Assembly: GCF_003231285.1 (NCBI RefSeq)
Contig: NZ_QKNS01000009.1
Coordinates: 124,001 to 188,000, forward strand
Length of the DNA: 64,000 bases
Direction of reading: 5' to 3'
From: Hymenobacter sediminis
GTDB taxonomy: Bacteria; Bacteroidota; Bacteroidia; Cytophagales; Hymenobacteraceae
The notes under the pieces were generated by a model. It was not told the origin of the DNA. It was given only the letters and a program-made list of their open reading frames with translations, and did no database searches. Of the stretch, positions 1 through 8,932 are shown piece after piece (the stretch's first letter is position 1; each line of letters begins with the position of its first letter). The translations under genes were made by a program, and so were the position numbers.

Positions 1-188
1 AGAATCTGTAGAATAGGAACCGTAAAGGCAGCTGTTTTACCGGTACCGGTTTGAGCAATGCCCAGCAGATCGTGGCCTTCCAGCACCTGCGGAATAGCCT
101 GCTGCTGAATAGGAGTGGGGGTAGTGTACCCTTCCTCGCGCAGAGCGCTCAGGATGGGGTCAATCAGGTTTAGTTCGTCGAACGACAT
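1..188 (-). CDS. DEAD-box ATP-dependent RNA helicase, N-terminal part only
   Basis: Only the first 62 codons lie in the window; the gene runs off the left edge. The start is the ATG at 188, giving MSFDELNLIDPILSAL. The visible protein has the Q-motif (PTPIQQQAIP) followed by motif I, AQTGTGKT, the Walker A of DEAD-box helicases. These enzymes unwind short RNA duplexes in ribosome assembly, cold adaptation or mRNA decay. The sequence resembles the RhlE-type group, but the DEAD, SAT and C-terminal motifs cannot be seen, so the subfamily is open. It is divergent from the Nudix gene that follows. Confidence 0.88.
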   Translation of the reverse strand, partial: MSFDELNLIDPILSALREEGYTTPTPIQQQAIPQVLEGHDLLGIAQTGTGKTAAFTVPILQI

Positions 189-417
189 CAAGGGGAAAAA
201 GCGGCTGCGCATTGGCAGCGAGAATGGCACGGGATATAATGAGCCCGCAAAGGTCGCAGATTTTATACGGATGCGCGCGCTCAGCGTGAAACTGGGGCGT
301 AGTGTGCCTCAGATAGGGGCGCCAGGGCTCAGAAAGGCGCTATAATTTTTCTATAACACTAATGCCCGCTAAATCCGTTTACTTTTCAGCCCAACATCTG
401 ATATTTCTTTCTGCTTT

Positions 418-933
418 ATGCGCATCACCGACCAGAAACTTGCCTACGACGGCCATTATAAGCTTAGCATTCTGCAGGTACAGGATGGCGACACCCAGTT
501 AGTCCGGGAACGGTTTGAGCCGGGTACGGCCGTAGCAGCCTTGGTATATAATACCCAAACGCGTCAATACATCTTCACCCGTCAGTACCGCATTGGCCCT
601 GAAGGCGATTTGGTGGAAATTGCCGCGGGCATGGTAGATGGCAATGAGGAGCCAGAAGAAGCTATTCGGCGCGAAATTCAAGAAGAGCTTGGCTTCGACG
701 TGGATTATCTAGAGCAGATTGCCCGCTTGTACCCCTCGCCCGGAACCAGCGCGGAAGTTATTACCGTGTTCTATGCCGAAGTAAGCCTACAGTCGGGCCA
801 AGGTGGCGGCCTGGCCGAGGAAAATGAGAAAATTGAAGCAGTATTCTACCGGCCAGAAGAGCTTGGTCAGGTAAAGTTTATGGATGCTAAAACGTTGGTG
901 GCCGTGCAATGGGCTCAGCTCCGGCGGAAATAG
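418..933 (+). CDS. Nudix hydrolase, ADP-ribose pyrophosphatase-like
   Basis: This 171-residue cytosolic protein has a complete Nudix box at residues 71-93 (G-x5-E-x7-R-E-x2-E-E-x-G-F), which binds Mg2+ and positions the diphosphate for hydrolysis. The preceding segment LVEIAAGMVD is typical of the ADP-ribose pyrophosphatase / NudK branch, so the likely substrates are ADP-ribose or nucleotide sugars; the exact substrate cannot be read from sequence. Length is normal for the family. It stands alone, divergent from the helicase and convergent with the next gene, from which a bidirectional hairpin separates it. Confidence 0.9.
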   Translation: MRITDQKLAYDGHYKLSILQVQDGDTQLVRERFEPGTAVAALVYNTQTRQYIFTRQYRIGPEGDLVEIAAGMVDGNEEPEEAIRREIQEELGFDVDYLEQIARLYPSPGTSAEVITVFYAEVSLQSGQGGGLAEENEKIEAVFYRPEELGQVKFMDAKTLVAVQWAQLRRK

Positions 934-946
934 CCTAGCTTCTCTC

Positions 947-991
947 TAGCAGTAAGGCCCGCTACTCCTGAAGTAGCGGGCCTTACTGCTA
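947..991. terminator. Bidirectional terminator hairpin
   Basis: A perfect 20-bp inverted repeat with a 5-base loop (cctga at 967-971) lies between the convergent Nudix gene and the secreted-protein gene. It has no long T tract on either side, but position and stem strength fit a shared terminator. Confidence 0.75.
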
Positions 992-1012
992 ATAGAGGAA
1001 AATCAACAGCGG

Positions 1013-1573
1013 CTACTGAGCCTTGATGATGTACTCGAAGTTTTGTTTGGTTTTCGCATCATTGATCGTCAGGAAGATGTCCCGGGGAGCCTCTGACGTA
1101 GCAAATGGCACGGAACGCTTGCTCATGTACAGGTCGCGGTTCCAGAACCGGCCCTGGCCGGCGGGCAGCTCCTGCAGGTTCATTACTTCCTTGCCGTCTT
1201 TGGTTTTAGCTACCAAACTGAGGTAGGCCGGATCAGCGTTCTGGGCCCCGCGGCGATACATCGTTACGGTTAGCTGACCGCCAGCAGGCAACTGCTGAAA
1301 CCGGCGCTGATACGTTGTGTCGGCCCAGTTATTCATGCGTTTGAGCTCGTTGATTTCAGTGAGCAGCTCAGAGTAGGGGCGGTACGCCACGCGCGTAACG
1401 CAGGCATCTACCTCGGCGTCCTCGTCAGTGTTCTTGGTTACGTTGAGTACGTAGGGGCTCTCTTCGTCCTTCTTCGGAATAGTATATTTCTTACGAGGCT
1501 TGCCCGGCATGTATTGAGCCGAAGCTGCCAGGGTGCCCAACAGGAGGGCAAAGAGGAGGAAAAATTTCTTCAT
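1013..1573 (-). CDS. Hypothetical secreted protein
   Basis: This 186-residue protein starts with a clear type I signal peptide (MKKFFLLFALLLG... ending ASAQ), so it is probably periplasmic or outer-membrane associated. The mature part is basic near its N-terminus (PGKPRKKYTIPKK) and otherwise soluble, with one cysteine near residue 58. I recognise no domain. It is monocistronic, with a good -7 box 48 bases upstream of the start and a hairpin beyond the stop. Confidence 0.8.
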   Translation of the reverse strand: MKKFFLLFALLLGTLAASAQYMPGKPRKKYTIPKKDEESPYVLNVTKNTDEDAEVDACVTRVAYRPYSELLTEINELKRMNNWADTTYQRRFQQLPAGGQLTVTMYRRGAQNADPAYLSLVAKTKDGKEVMNLQELPAGQGRFWNRDLYMSKRSVPFATSEAPRDIFLTINDAKTKQNFEYIIKAQ

Positions 1574-1620
1574 AAGAGAAGTTAAAAGCGAAAAAGAAGA
1601 GAGGCCGTTTTTTAACGTTA

Positions 1621-1628
1621 CAAAGATA
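1621..1628 (-). promoter_or_regulatory. Bacteroidota -7 box (TATCTTTG)
   Basis: On the minus strand this is a full match to the TANNTTTG -7 element of the Bacteroidota primary sigma factor. It lies 48 bases upstream of the 1573 start codon. No clear -33 TTTG is seen. Confidence 0.55.
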
Positions 1629-2241
1629 TGAAATCAGCCCAGGTAGGACGCTGAGATTTTAGGCCCTGAAAAATCATGGGGATGATTATATGCTTATTGA
1701 TTTTCTCGCTAGGCTAAAAGGCTAGTCAGCTTTCTGTAGGATGGTTTTATTAAAACAAATGGTAAGTGCACATTGTATGGCTTAAACATTTGTTTTGTAT
1801 ATTGATAAGCAGTGTGTTAGTTGCAAATTATCGATAAAAAAACGAGTCGAATACAGTAAGATTTATCATACTCAAATGTATAAATACGGTTAAGCTTATA
1901 GATTTCACTATGTTGTTCAAATGAGTAAAGAATAGAATATTACATAAGAAGCTTTCTATAGTTGCCTGCAGATACAGTAGGATAGGTATGGCAAGAGGTA
2001 TAGTAGTTTCCGTTGCTACCCTTACTATAGTGGTGAAACCCTAAACCCTGAAAAACCTGAAGTTTTAGCTTCTAGTTAGTTTCAATGCAGCACCTTATAC
2101 TTCCGAAGCTACAGCGTCGTTGCCAGGTGAAAGAGAGTTAAATAGGATTATAGGTAGTTTCTATCAGTAGATAACCACTAAAATGGAGAATGAAAACAAA
2201 GGCTTTTCTACCTTTAAAATCCATTTACTTCGCTCACTATC
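1629..2241. other. AT-rich non-coding stretch
   Basis: About 610 bases with no credible reading frame, clearly richer in A and T than the flanks, especially 1730-1960. It sits between divergent genes and so must hold the promoter of the OmpA-family gene. A weak -7 candidate, TACCTTTA, lies at 2209-2216, 26 bases before the upstream ATG. I see no repeats, RNA gene or mobile-element ends. Confidence 0.5.
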
Positions 2242-4233
2242 TTGCCTATGAAGGTTTTGCTGACGCTGGCACTGGCGATATGCTGGCTGAAGCTTTACGC
2301 CCAGGAGCCTGCGGCTCTGCGGACGTTCACTGATACCACGGCGCATTACCAGCTTGCCTACCCCAGTACCTGGCACCAAACTCTTGGCAATGGCGGCTAT
2401 CAGGTAGCTTTTTACGCCGGTGAAGCCACGGAACGAGCCGTAGTCACTATCACTAGCCGCTCCTTGCCTAACGAGCAAAAAAAACTATCGGGCCCGGCGG
2501 CTACCAGCTTGGTAGACTCCGTGTGGCAGGCTATCCGGCGGCGGCCGCAGGTGCAGGTGCTGCGTCTGGCCCAGCAGAACGCCGGGCGCTACGAGCAGGT
2601 AGAGTACCAGTATAGCTACGCGGCCGGGGCAGCCCTGGCGCTTCGCACCCAGGTAGTGGGCCGCCGCCTCTACTCCAATGGCACAGAGTTTCAGGTAGAG
2701 TATCAGGCTCCGGCCTTCCTCGATGCGCGCTACCTGGCGGAAGCAGAGCAGTTAGTTGCATCATTTCGCTTTATTGCACCTACCCCCAGCCGCCAAGTGC
2801 CGGCCGCGCCGCAGTGCGACAACAAAATTTATGGAATAGCGGCGCTGCGCTCTGACAATGACATTTGGGAAGACGACTGCCAGACCATACACGAGTTTTC
2901 AGCCGCTGACCTCACGGCGCGCCCCAAAATACACTGGCGGGTGCTGCCGTTTCAGTCCTATGCCCTGGCCAAGGGCTTCGATAACTGCCTGTATGCTGTA
3001 ACTAAGGCACCCACGGATGCCCCTGAACGGGTGTACCGCTACAACCCGGCCACGGAGCAGGGCGAGTACACCACCTGGCGCCTACCCCCCCAGGGCTCCG
3101 AAAACGTCTGGATTTCGGCGGCCACCGATGAGCAGGGCCATCTATATTTCATGACTTCCGACGCGGGCAAGCTCGTGAAAATAAACCCGGCCGATGGCTC
3201 GGTAACCCTGCTCTGGACTGCCGACCCCATGCGCCAAGCACCTTTCTACCCGACCATTGGATTTCCGGGGGCGGGTTCGCACGGCAATTTCTGTCTCGGC
3301 GATGCGCGTACGCTCTACCAGGTGTACAGCACCGATGGCTCCGTGATGCAAGTCGACCTGAGCAACCGCCGTCCTGCAGCTACCCTTACTACTTTCTCGG
3401 GGCTACCCGAGCGTGGAGGGTACAGCGACCTGTTGCTGCAAACGGATGAAGCGGGCCGCCGATGGCTGTATATGGCCGGTCCCAAGGCACTATATCGGGT
3501 AGATATGAGTCGGGGAGAGGCGGAACTGGTACGCCGGGGAGTGTACACGGATTTGGCGGGTTGCACCGTATTGCCACGCGAGCCAGTAGCCGCGGCAGCC
3601 GCCCCCGTGCCAGCCCCGCCCCCCGTGCCGACTACTGGCTTGTGGCGGGGCCGCCTGCTCGATGCTGTTACGTTTCAGCCGCTGCCGCAGGCTAAGCTGC
3701 GCCTCGGCCCGGCCGGGGCCGAAACCACGGTGGCGCTTTCTCCGCAGGGAGAGTTTTCGTTTCTGGTAGAGCCGGGCCGGGCCGCCACGGCGCATGTTCA
3801 GTTGGCCGGTTACCTACCCCTCGATAGCGCTTATACTGCTCTGCCGGGGCCTTACGTGCAGGATATCTTAGTTCAGCCTCTTTCCGTTGGTACCACGCTG
3901 CGGCTCGACAAGGTACGGTTTGAGCAGGGCAGCGCCCGGCTGTTTACGTCATCTTACCCAGCTCTGCGGCGGCTCTTGAAACTGCTCACGGAAACCCCAA
4001 CTCTGACCATTGAACTGCGCGGCCACACCGACAATGTGGGCTCTGCTGAGAAGAACGTGCAGCTCAGTGAGCGGCGGGTAGCTACTGTAAAGTCCTACCT
4101 CGTGCGCCACGGCATAGCCGAAAGCCGCATTACCGGGCTGGGCTTGGGTGGGGCCGAGCCGCGCGCCAGCAACGACCGGGAAGCTACCCGCCAGCTTAAC
4201 CGCCGGGTTGAATTTCGGGTGACGGGAATATAG
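2242..4233 (+). CDS. Secreted multidomain OmpA-family protein
   Basis: This 663-residue exported protein has a signal peptide (start at 2242, or MKVLLTLALAI at 2248). Residues about 25-180 resemble a PsbP-like fold. Residues about 190-450 contain repeated YRYNP / LVKINP / LYRVD units like a beta-propeller. Residues about 467-545 look like a carboxypeptidase-regulatory beta-sandwich. An OmpA C-terminal domain follows (about 552-661), with GHTDNVG, LSERR and NRRVEF, the residues that bind diaminopimelate in peptidoglycan. The protein is therefore probably anchored to the cell wall in the periplasm and presents the propeller to an unknown ligand. The OmpA call is firm; the propeller and PsbP calls are from pattern only. 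Confidence 0.85.
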   Translation: MPMKVLLTLALAICWLKLYAQEPAALRTFTDTTAHYQLAYPSTWHQTLGNGGYQVAFYAGEATERAVVTITSRSLPNEQKKLSGPAATSLVDSVWQAIRRRPQVQVLRLAQQNAGRYEQVEYQYSYAAGAALALRTQVVGRRLYSNGTEFQVEYQAPAFLDARYLAEAEQLVASFRFIAPTPSRQVPAAPQCDNKIYGIAALRSDNDIWEDDCQTIHEFSAADLTARPKIHWRVLPFQSYALAKGFDNCLYAVTKAPTDAPERVYRYNPATEQGEYTTWRLPPQGSENVWISAATDEQGHLYFMTSDAGKLVKINPADGSVTLLWTADPMRQAPFYPTIGFPGAGSHGNFCLGDARTLYQVYSTDGSVMQVDLSNRRPAATLTTFSGLPERGGYSDLLLQTDEAGRRWLYMAGPKALYRVDMSRGEAELVRRGVYTDLAGCTVLPREPVAAAAAPVPAPPPVPTTGLWRGRLLDAVTFQPLPQAKLRLGPAGAETTVALSPQGEFSFLVEPGRAATAHVQLAGYLPLDSAYTALPGPYVQDILVQPLSVGTTLRLDKVRFEQGSARLFTSSYPALRRLLKLLTETPTLTIELRGHTDNVGSAEKNVQLSERRVATVKSYLVRHGIAESRITGLGLGGAEPRASNDREATRQLNRRVEFRVTGI

Positions 4234-4253
4234 AAGGTAGGAAGCCTACCTTC
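4233..4253 (+). terminator. Hairpin after OmpA-family gene
   Basis: A 9-bp perfect inverted repeat with a 3-base loop begins at the stop codon of the OmpA-family gene. No T tract follows, so termination is only possible. The remaining 295 bases to the next start hold nothing I can support. Confidence 0.4.
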
Positions 4254-4548
4254 CAGAGGGGTTTAGCGGGAACAGGGGGTAGGGCTTAATCTACTGGCTT
4301 CTCCTGACTGTGTTTCACCCATTTCAGCGGGGCCACTACCTTAGTTGTCACTACCACTGATGAGCACGTCAGGAGTTATGTTGGGGGAAGTATACCAAAT
4401 GCTTCATAGCCGGGGGGCGCTGCGGTAAGCGCAGCAGTGCGTGCTTAAGTTGCTGAGTCTAGAAGGCGATGCTGTGGGCTCATGGTTGTAAGAGCTAGGT
4501 TTATGCTTACTTGATGTGCTAATTCAGCCCTTTCTATTCCTCTCGTCT

Positions 4549-5337
4549 ATGAAACAGCTTCAGTTTTTGCTTTCTATAATTCTCCTTGCCTTCGGGATAG
4601 GTAGGGAGAAGGCTGCCGCTACTGCCCTGGCGGCGCGGCCCGCCTACCTGGAACTGAAGGTATACCACCTCAAAACCAGCCGGCAGGAGGCCGTGATTGA
4701 TAGTTTCCTACAGCACCACTACATGCCGGTACTGCGCGCAGCCGGCATTACCACCATTGGCGTGTTCAAACCCCTTGGCAACGATACGGCCGCTGATAGA
4801 AGAATCTATGTGTTGACCCCGTACAAATCCTTGAAGCAGTGGGAGAAAATAAGCCAGGAAACCACCGCGAAACTGCTAGCCACCGGGGGCGCCTACGTGA
4901 CTGCAGCCCACAATACTCCGGCGTATAGCCGGCTAGAAACGGTTTTTATGAAGCCTTTTGAGCAAATGACGAGCTTGGCAGCCCCGCAGCTCGACGCGCC
5001 CAAAAACCAGCGAGTGTATGAACTGCGCAGCTATGAGGGAGCCAGCGAAAAGATCTTCCGCAACAAAGTGCAGATGTTTAACGCCGGCGGAGAAATCAAG
5101 CTATTCTCACGGCTGGGCTTCAATGCTATTTTCTACGGGGAAGTGCTCTTAGGCTCCAAAATGCCGAACCTGATGTACATGACCTCTTTCGCCAGCATGC
5201 AAGCCCGGGAGGCCCACTGGAAAGCCTTCGGCAACGACCCCGAGTGGAAGACACTATCCGGCCTGCCCGAGTACCAGAACAACGTCTCGCACATTGACAT
5301 TATGTTTCTGCGCCCAACCGAGTACTCAGGGCTCTAA
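4549..5337 (+). CDS. NIPSNAP family protein, exported
   Basis: The frame is open from 4516, but the ATG at 4549 gives a normal signal peptide (MKQLQFLLSIILLAFGIG) and is preferred; the product is then 262 residues. Two ferredoxin-like halves are visible. The second, from YELRSYEG to the end, matches NIPSNAP proteins (NAGGEIKLFSRLGFNAIFYGEVL, then HWKAFGNDPEW). NIPSNAP domains form dimeric alpha-beta barrels; the biochemical role of bacterial secreted members is not established. Monocistronic. Confidence 0.85.
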   Translation: MKQLQFLLSIILLAFGIGREKAAATALAARPAYLELKVYHLKTSRQEAVIDSFLQHHYMPVLRAAGITTIGVFKPLGNDTAADRRIYVLTPYKSLKQWEKISQETTAKLLATGGAYVTAAHNTPAYSRLETVFMKPFEQMTSLAAPQLDAPKNQRVYELRSYEGASEKIFRNKVQMFNAGGEIKLFSRLGFNAIFYGEVLLGSKMPNLMYMTSFASMQAREAHWKAFGNDPEWKTLSGLPEYQNNVSHIDIMFLRPTEYSGL

Positions 5338-5412
5338 ACAGTGGGAAGAAACCTGGAGGTACGAGCAGTGCTTTACTCCTGCATACACCTTTGGAGGCAG
5401 TGCCCGTTGAAT

Positions 5413-5850
5413 TCATTGGGGGCAATAAGCTGGCTGAAGAATGCGTGTTGTATCGAAGCGAATGGCTGACCTGTCTTTGAAGCTGAACATACCATTCTGC
5501 TCTTTTATATCGCCAAATCCTTGAAGAAAGCCCTTATCGGTGCGCAGAAAGGCAACTGGTGCGGCAATGGAACTAGGTTTGCCATTATATTCAAGCTGCC
5601 AGTCAGCTAGTAGGGTGTCCCCGTGCACTACACCGCTTATGGGGCCGCTTTCACGTTGTTCGGCGTTGAAGGTAATGCGCCCTGTTACAGACGGATGCAG
5701 CGTGATAATGTGCAGATAAATGGTGTCATCTTCTGAATCATAGGCATAGCATTGAGGAAAATCAGTCAATTTAACTGAACCTGTAGGCTCCTGCCTGCCG
5801 CAAGCAGCAAACAGGAGCAGAAAACCGATTAGGCAACAGACTTTTGGCAC
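5413..5850 (-). CDS. Small putative lipoprotein (GTG start)
   Basis: The open frame extends back to 6105, but that upstream part (rich in Ser, Thr and Pro) is the shadow of the M28 peptidase gene on the same strand. A GTG at 5850 gives MPKVCCLIGFLLLFAAC, a good lipoprotein signal with lipobox LFAAC, so the real product is about 145 residues. The mature part (TDFPQCYAYDSEDD..., ending RILQPAYCPQ) belongs to no family I know. It lies 46 bases downstream of the M28 gene and may be cotranscribed with it. Confidence 0.7.
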   Translation of the reverse strand: MPKVCCLIGFLLLFAACGRQEPTGSVKLTDFPQCYAYDSEDDTIYLHIITLHPSVTGRITFNAEQRESGPISGVVHGDTLLADWQLEYNGKPSSIAAPVAFLRTDKGFLQGFGDIKEQNGMFSFKDRSAIRFDTTRILQPAYCPQ

Positions 5851-5896
5851 AGTGGCCGTTGGGTGAGTTAACAACGTAAGACCTCTCAGCTGTACG

Positions 5897-7612
5897 CTAC
5901 TGCCCGCCCATACTCTTATCCCGCGCGCCTTTGAACTCGGAGCCGGCGCGCCACTGTGGGAAGCTGGTTTCGGCGGCCAGGCGTTGGCCCACGCGGAAGT
6001 AGAGTTGGGCGTCCTGGGCGATGCCCGAGAGGTCCCAGCTGGGGTCAAACTGGTCGGCGGGCTTGTGGTACATGTTGGTGGTGTAGTTCTGGCGCTGCTG
6101 GGCAATGTAGTCCTTGCCGCGGCTGCGGCTCTCGAAGCCGCCGCTGGCGTAGAGCGAGGGGACGCCTACATGGGCAAAGTTGAAGTGGTCGGAGCGGTAG
6201 AACATACCGGTTTCGGGCTGCTGATCGGGGAGGATGTAGCGGTCCTGCTCCCGAGCCGCGGCGCGGGCGTAGTCCTCCAGCTCCGATTGGCCATAGCCGA
6301 TAACCGTGAGGTCCTTCATCTGTCCGTAGGGCCAGAGCATGTCCATGTTCAGGTCGGCTACGGTTTTGTTGAGGGGGTAGGGCGGGTGCTGGGCATAGTA
6401 GGCCGAGCCCAGCAGGCCCTGCTCCTCAGCCGTCACGGCCAGAAATACAATGCTGCGCTCCGGCTTTTGAGGAGCTTTCTGGAAGGCCTCGGCAATGCTG
6501 AGCAGGGCGGCCAGGCCAGTGCCGTCGTCCACGGCTCCGTTATAGATAGAGTCGCCGGCAATGGCTTTGCCAACCCCAAAATGGTCCCAGTGAGCCGAGT
6601 AAATGATGTATTCATTGGGGCGGGTGGTGCCGGGAAGCACGGCCAGCACGTTGCGCGAGGTCTGGCGGCGCAGCTTGTTCTGGATACTGCCCGAGAGGGT
6701 AAGCCCGCCCAAAGGTCGGGGCCGGAAGCCGCGGGTATTCGCAGCGGTGTAGAGCTGGTCGTAACTGAGGCCGGCCGCCTGGAACAGCTTCTTGGCCGCG
6801 TCCAGGGTCAGCCAGCCTTCCAGGGCGCACTTGTCGGCGCCTTTATTGGCAGTTTGAGCGCGCAGCTTGGGGCTGATGGCCCCGCTTAGCACCACTGACC
6901 AGGGGTAGGCCGCCGGCTTGGTATCGTGCACAATGAGCACACCGGCCGCGCCGTGGCGGGCAGCTTCTTCGTATTTGTAGGTCCAGCGGCCGTAGTAGGT
7001 CATGGCCTTGCCCTTGAACAGGGTAGTATCCTGGCCGGCGTTGCCGGGGTCATTCACCAGCACCACCACCGTTTTGCCTTTCACATCGAGGCCCCGATAG
7101 TCGTCCCAGCCGTACTCGGGGGCCACCACTCCGTAGCCGGCAAATACCAGCGGCGAGTTCGAAACGCTTACTTGCGGCTGCTCGCGCTGAGTGAAACTTA
7201 CGAAGTCGGTTTTATACTGAAAGCTCAGGGGCTTACCTTTGCCCTTGATTTGAAGGGTAGGCGCGGGCGTGCCGGTAATTTCTACCAAGGGCACTGGCTG
7301 AAAGTACGAGCCCTCGGGGCCGGGCTGCAGACCCAGCCGTTTGAACTCATCGGCCAAGTACTGGGTGCTGCGCTCCTCGCCCACGGTAAACGGCTTGCGC
7401 CCCATCATCTCGTCTGCCGACACCGCCTGCAGGTAGCGGCCAATAGTAGCGGCGCTAATGGCGTCAGCGAGGGTAGGAGCCTGGGCTCCCGGAGTAATGT
7501 CGGTGGTGGCAGTTGGCGCGGCAGAGGTGGTAGTGGCCGTTTGTGACTGGCAGGCGGCTAGGGTTGTTAGGCCCAGCAGCAGGCTGGCGGGGAGCAGGCG
7601 GGAGAGAAGCAT
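5897..7612 (-). CDS. M28 family zinc aminopeptidase, lipoprotein
   Basis: This 571-residue protein begins with a lipoprotein signal (LLGLTTLAAC at about residues 12-21) and is probably tethered in the outer membrane. A PA-type insert (SPLVFAGYGV ... GAAGVLIVHD) is followed by the M28 catalytic domain. Co-catalytic zinc ligands are visible: His in SAHWDHFG, Asp in NGAVDDGTG, the Glu pair in AVTAEEQGLLGS, Asp in NMDMLW and His in YRSDHFNF. M28 peptidases remove N-terminal residues from peptides. All key residues are present, so it should be active. Its likely role is extracytoplasmic peptide degradation. Confidence 0.92.
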   Translation of the reverse strand: MLLSRLLPASLLLGLTTLAACQSQTATTTSAAPTATTDITPGAQAPTLADAISAATIGRYLQAVSADEMMGRKPFTVGEERSTQYLADEFKRLGLQPGPEGSYFQPVPLVEITGTPAPTLQIKGKGKPLSFQYKTDFVSFTQREQPQVSVSNSPLVFAGYGVVAPEYGWDDYRGLDVKGKTVVVLVNDPGNAGQDTTLFKGKAMTYYGRWTYKYEEAARHGAAGVLIVHDTKPAAYPWSVVLSGAISPKLRAQTANKGADKCALEGWLTLDAAKKLFQAAGLSYDQLYTAANTRGFRPRPLGGLTLSGSIQNKLRRQTSRNVLAVLPGTTRPNEYIIYSAHWDHFGVGKAIAGDSIYNGAVDDGTGLAALLSIAEAFQKAPQKPERSIVFLAVTAEEQGLLGSAYYAQHPPYPLNKTVADLNMDMLWPYGQMKDLTVIGYGQSELEDYARAAAREQDRYILPDQQPETGMFYRSDHFNFAHVGVPSLYASGGFESRSRGKDYIAQQRQNYTTNMYHKPADQFDPSWDLSGIAQDAQLYFRVGQRLAAETSFPQWRAGSEFKGARDKSMGGQ

Positions 7613-7684
7613 AGAAACAGACGGTTGAATCGGGCGGATAAGGTAGCAGAAGTTGCGGGGTAATTGAGCGTTTCACCCGAACAA

Positions 7685-7800
7685 AACAACCGTTATGTTG
7701 CGCTCCGCGAAGCATCTATCCCTTTTGCTAATGCTGAAGGCTTACCTCACGAAGCAGGTAAGAATGCCTTGCGAGGCTTAGCACCGTCTTTTTTAAGACA
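7685..7800. repeat. Possible degenerate REP-like sequence
   Basis: The segment around 7694-7722 (ttatgttgcgctccgcgaag and on) resembles the short TCATGCTGAG...CGAAGCATC repeats I recall from Hymenobacter-type intergenic regions, but several bases differ. The following bases contain further imperfect inverted repeats. Only this one weak copy is seen here. Confidence 0.3.
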
Positions 7801-7819
7801 ACCAATTTTTGGCTACTGC

Positions 7820-8626
7820 CTAATCCCCATCCTCACACTCTGACCGTATCTGGCTGAATAGCTGCTCATACTGCTGGCGCATGCGCGTGGTGGGCTCCGT
7901 CTGGGGTAGGGCCTGATTGACGCAGTTCCACCACCCCGTGTTCAGCAGATCTACTTGGGCGTAGTGGTACCAGTCGGGGCTGTTGAGCTGCTCGCGGAAG
8001 CGGGCCATTAGGCTTTCCGGCACACTGTTGCGCTTGGCTTCCCGCCGAAGCAACTGCTCCCAATCGCGGCGGATGAGGCTGTCGTTGTGAGCGGCCAAGC
8101 TACGCACGTATTGGGTGCATGCACCTGGGTAGGGGGCAGTAAGCAGCAGCTCTGGGGTAGTATAGGCCTGAATCAGGAGCTTCTTGGCTTTGTACTCGCT
8201 TTCCAACTCGCGCAACCGGGCTTGCTTGAGCTGCTGCCACACCGGCTGCGGCACCACTTGTAGCTGCTGGTAGCGCAGGTGCAGCTTGGTATAATCAGCC
8301 TCAAGCGAGTCGAGGCTTAACTGATCAATATCAGCCGGAGTAAAGGTGATGGCATGATAGTTCAGGGTGGCGCTGTGCTCCAGCACTTCCCAGGTACCCA
8401 GCAGTTGAGCCGCCGTATAGCGCTTAGGGTTGTAGCGGCCCGTGTGCAGGCAAATTTCGCTTTCCCAGGTGAGGGTAGCCAGGGTATCAGCGGCAAGTGC
8501 GGGGGGCGGGAGAGCTGCTTTAGGTGCGGTTTGGGCTGCGGCAGGTTGCTTAACGGGGTTTTCAGCAGGCGAGGAGCAACCCCCGACACCTAACGCAAGA
8601 AGCAGTAAAAGCAGGGTTTTATTCAA
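7820..8626 (-). CDS. Putative lipoprotein of unknown function (TTG start)
   Basis: This 268-residue protein has a lipoprotein signal (MNKTLLLLLLALGVGGC). A TGA stop lies two codons upstream and the first possible start is TTG at 8626, so this gene genuinely uses TTG. After a Pro/Ala-rich linker the protein is mostly helical and charged (YTKLHLRYQQL, LESEYKAKKL), with several cysteines. No domain is recognised. A -7 box lies 44 bases upstream of the start. Confidence 0.75.
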   Translation of the reverse strand: MNKTLLLLLLALGVGGCSSPAENPVKQPAAAQTAPKAALPPPALAADTLATLTWESEICLHTGRYNPKRYTAAQLLGTWEVLEHSATLNYHAITFTPADIDQLSLDSLEADYTKLHLRYQQLQVVPQPVWQQLKQARLRELESEYKAKKLLIQAYTTPELLLTAPYPGACTQYVRSLAAHNDSLIRRDWEQLLRREAKRNSVPESLMARFREQLNSPDWYHYAQVDLLNTGWWNCVNQALPQTEPTTRMRQQYEQLFSQIRSECEDGD

Positions 8627-8669
8627 AAGTCAGAATGCAGAAAGAACACGGTGCGCTCTGCGAGCCGGC

Positions 8670-8677
8670 CAAATATA
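8670..8677 (-). promoter_or_regulatory. -7 box (TATATTTG)
   Basis: Full TANNTTTG match on the minus strand, 43 bases upstream of the TTG start at 8626. It supports that start and places transcription initiation near 8665. Confidence 0.5.
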
Positions 8678-8932
8678 CACGGATGGCTATTTTTCCGACA
8701 GCCGTACCCTAATGGTGCTACCTGGTGCCCGCCCGGTTTCCCGCCGTCATTCTGCTCAACGGCAGCTCAGTGCTGCACCTAATGATCATCTTTCTGCTCA
8801 GGGTTACTCAGACTACCCTTGTTCCTGCGCTGCCTGCTAACAGGGTAGCTTGGCGTGGTTTGCTGTTTGCCTTACTAGCCTGCCGTATGCCCATTTGTTT
8901 AGGCCTACGGCAGGCTTGGGGTTTGGCCCGAA
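8678..8932. other. Non-coding spacer
   Basis: The spacer between the lipoprotein gene and the small basic protein gene holds no credible gene, tRNA or strong hairpin. Short open frames here lack coding character. Confidence 0.4.

Noticed and set aside
115..345. Plus-strand frame of 76 codons at the left edge
   Set aside because: Antisense to the start of the DEAD-box helicase.
5984..6889. Long plus-strand frame of 301 codons
   Set aside because: Antisense to the M28 peptidase, whose motifs are complete on the other strand; no homology or promoter.
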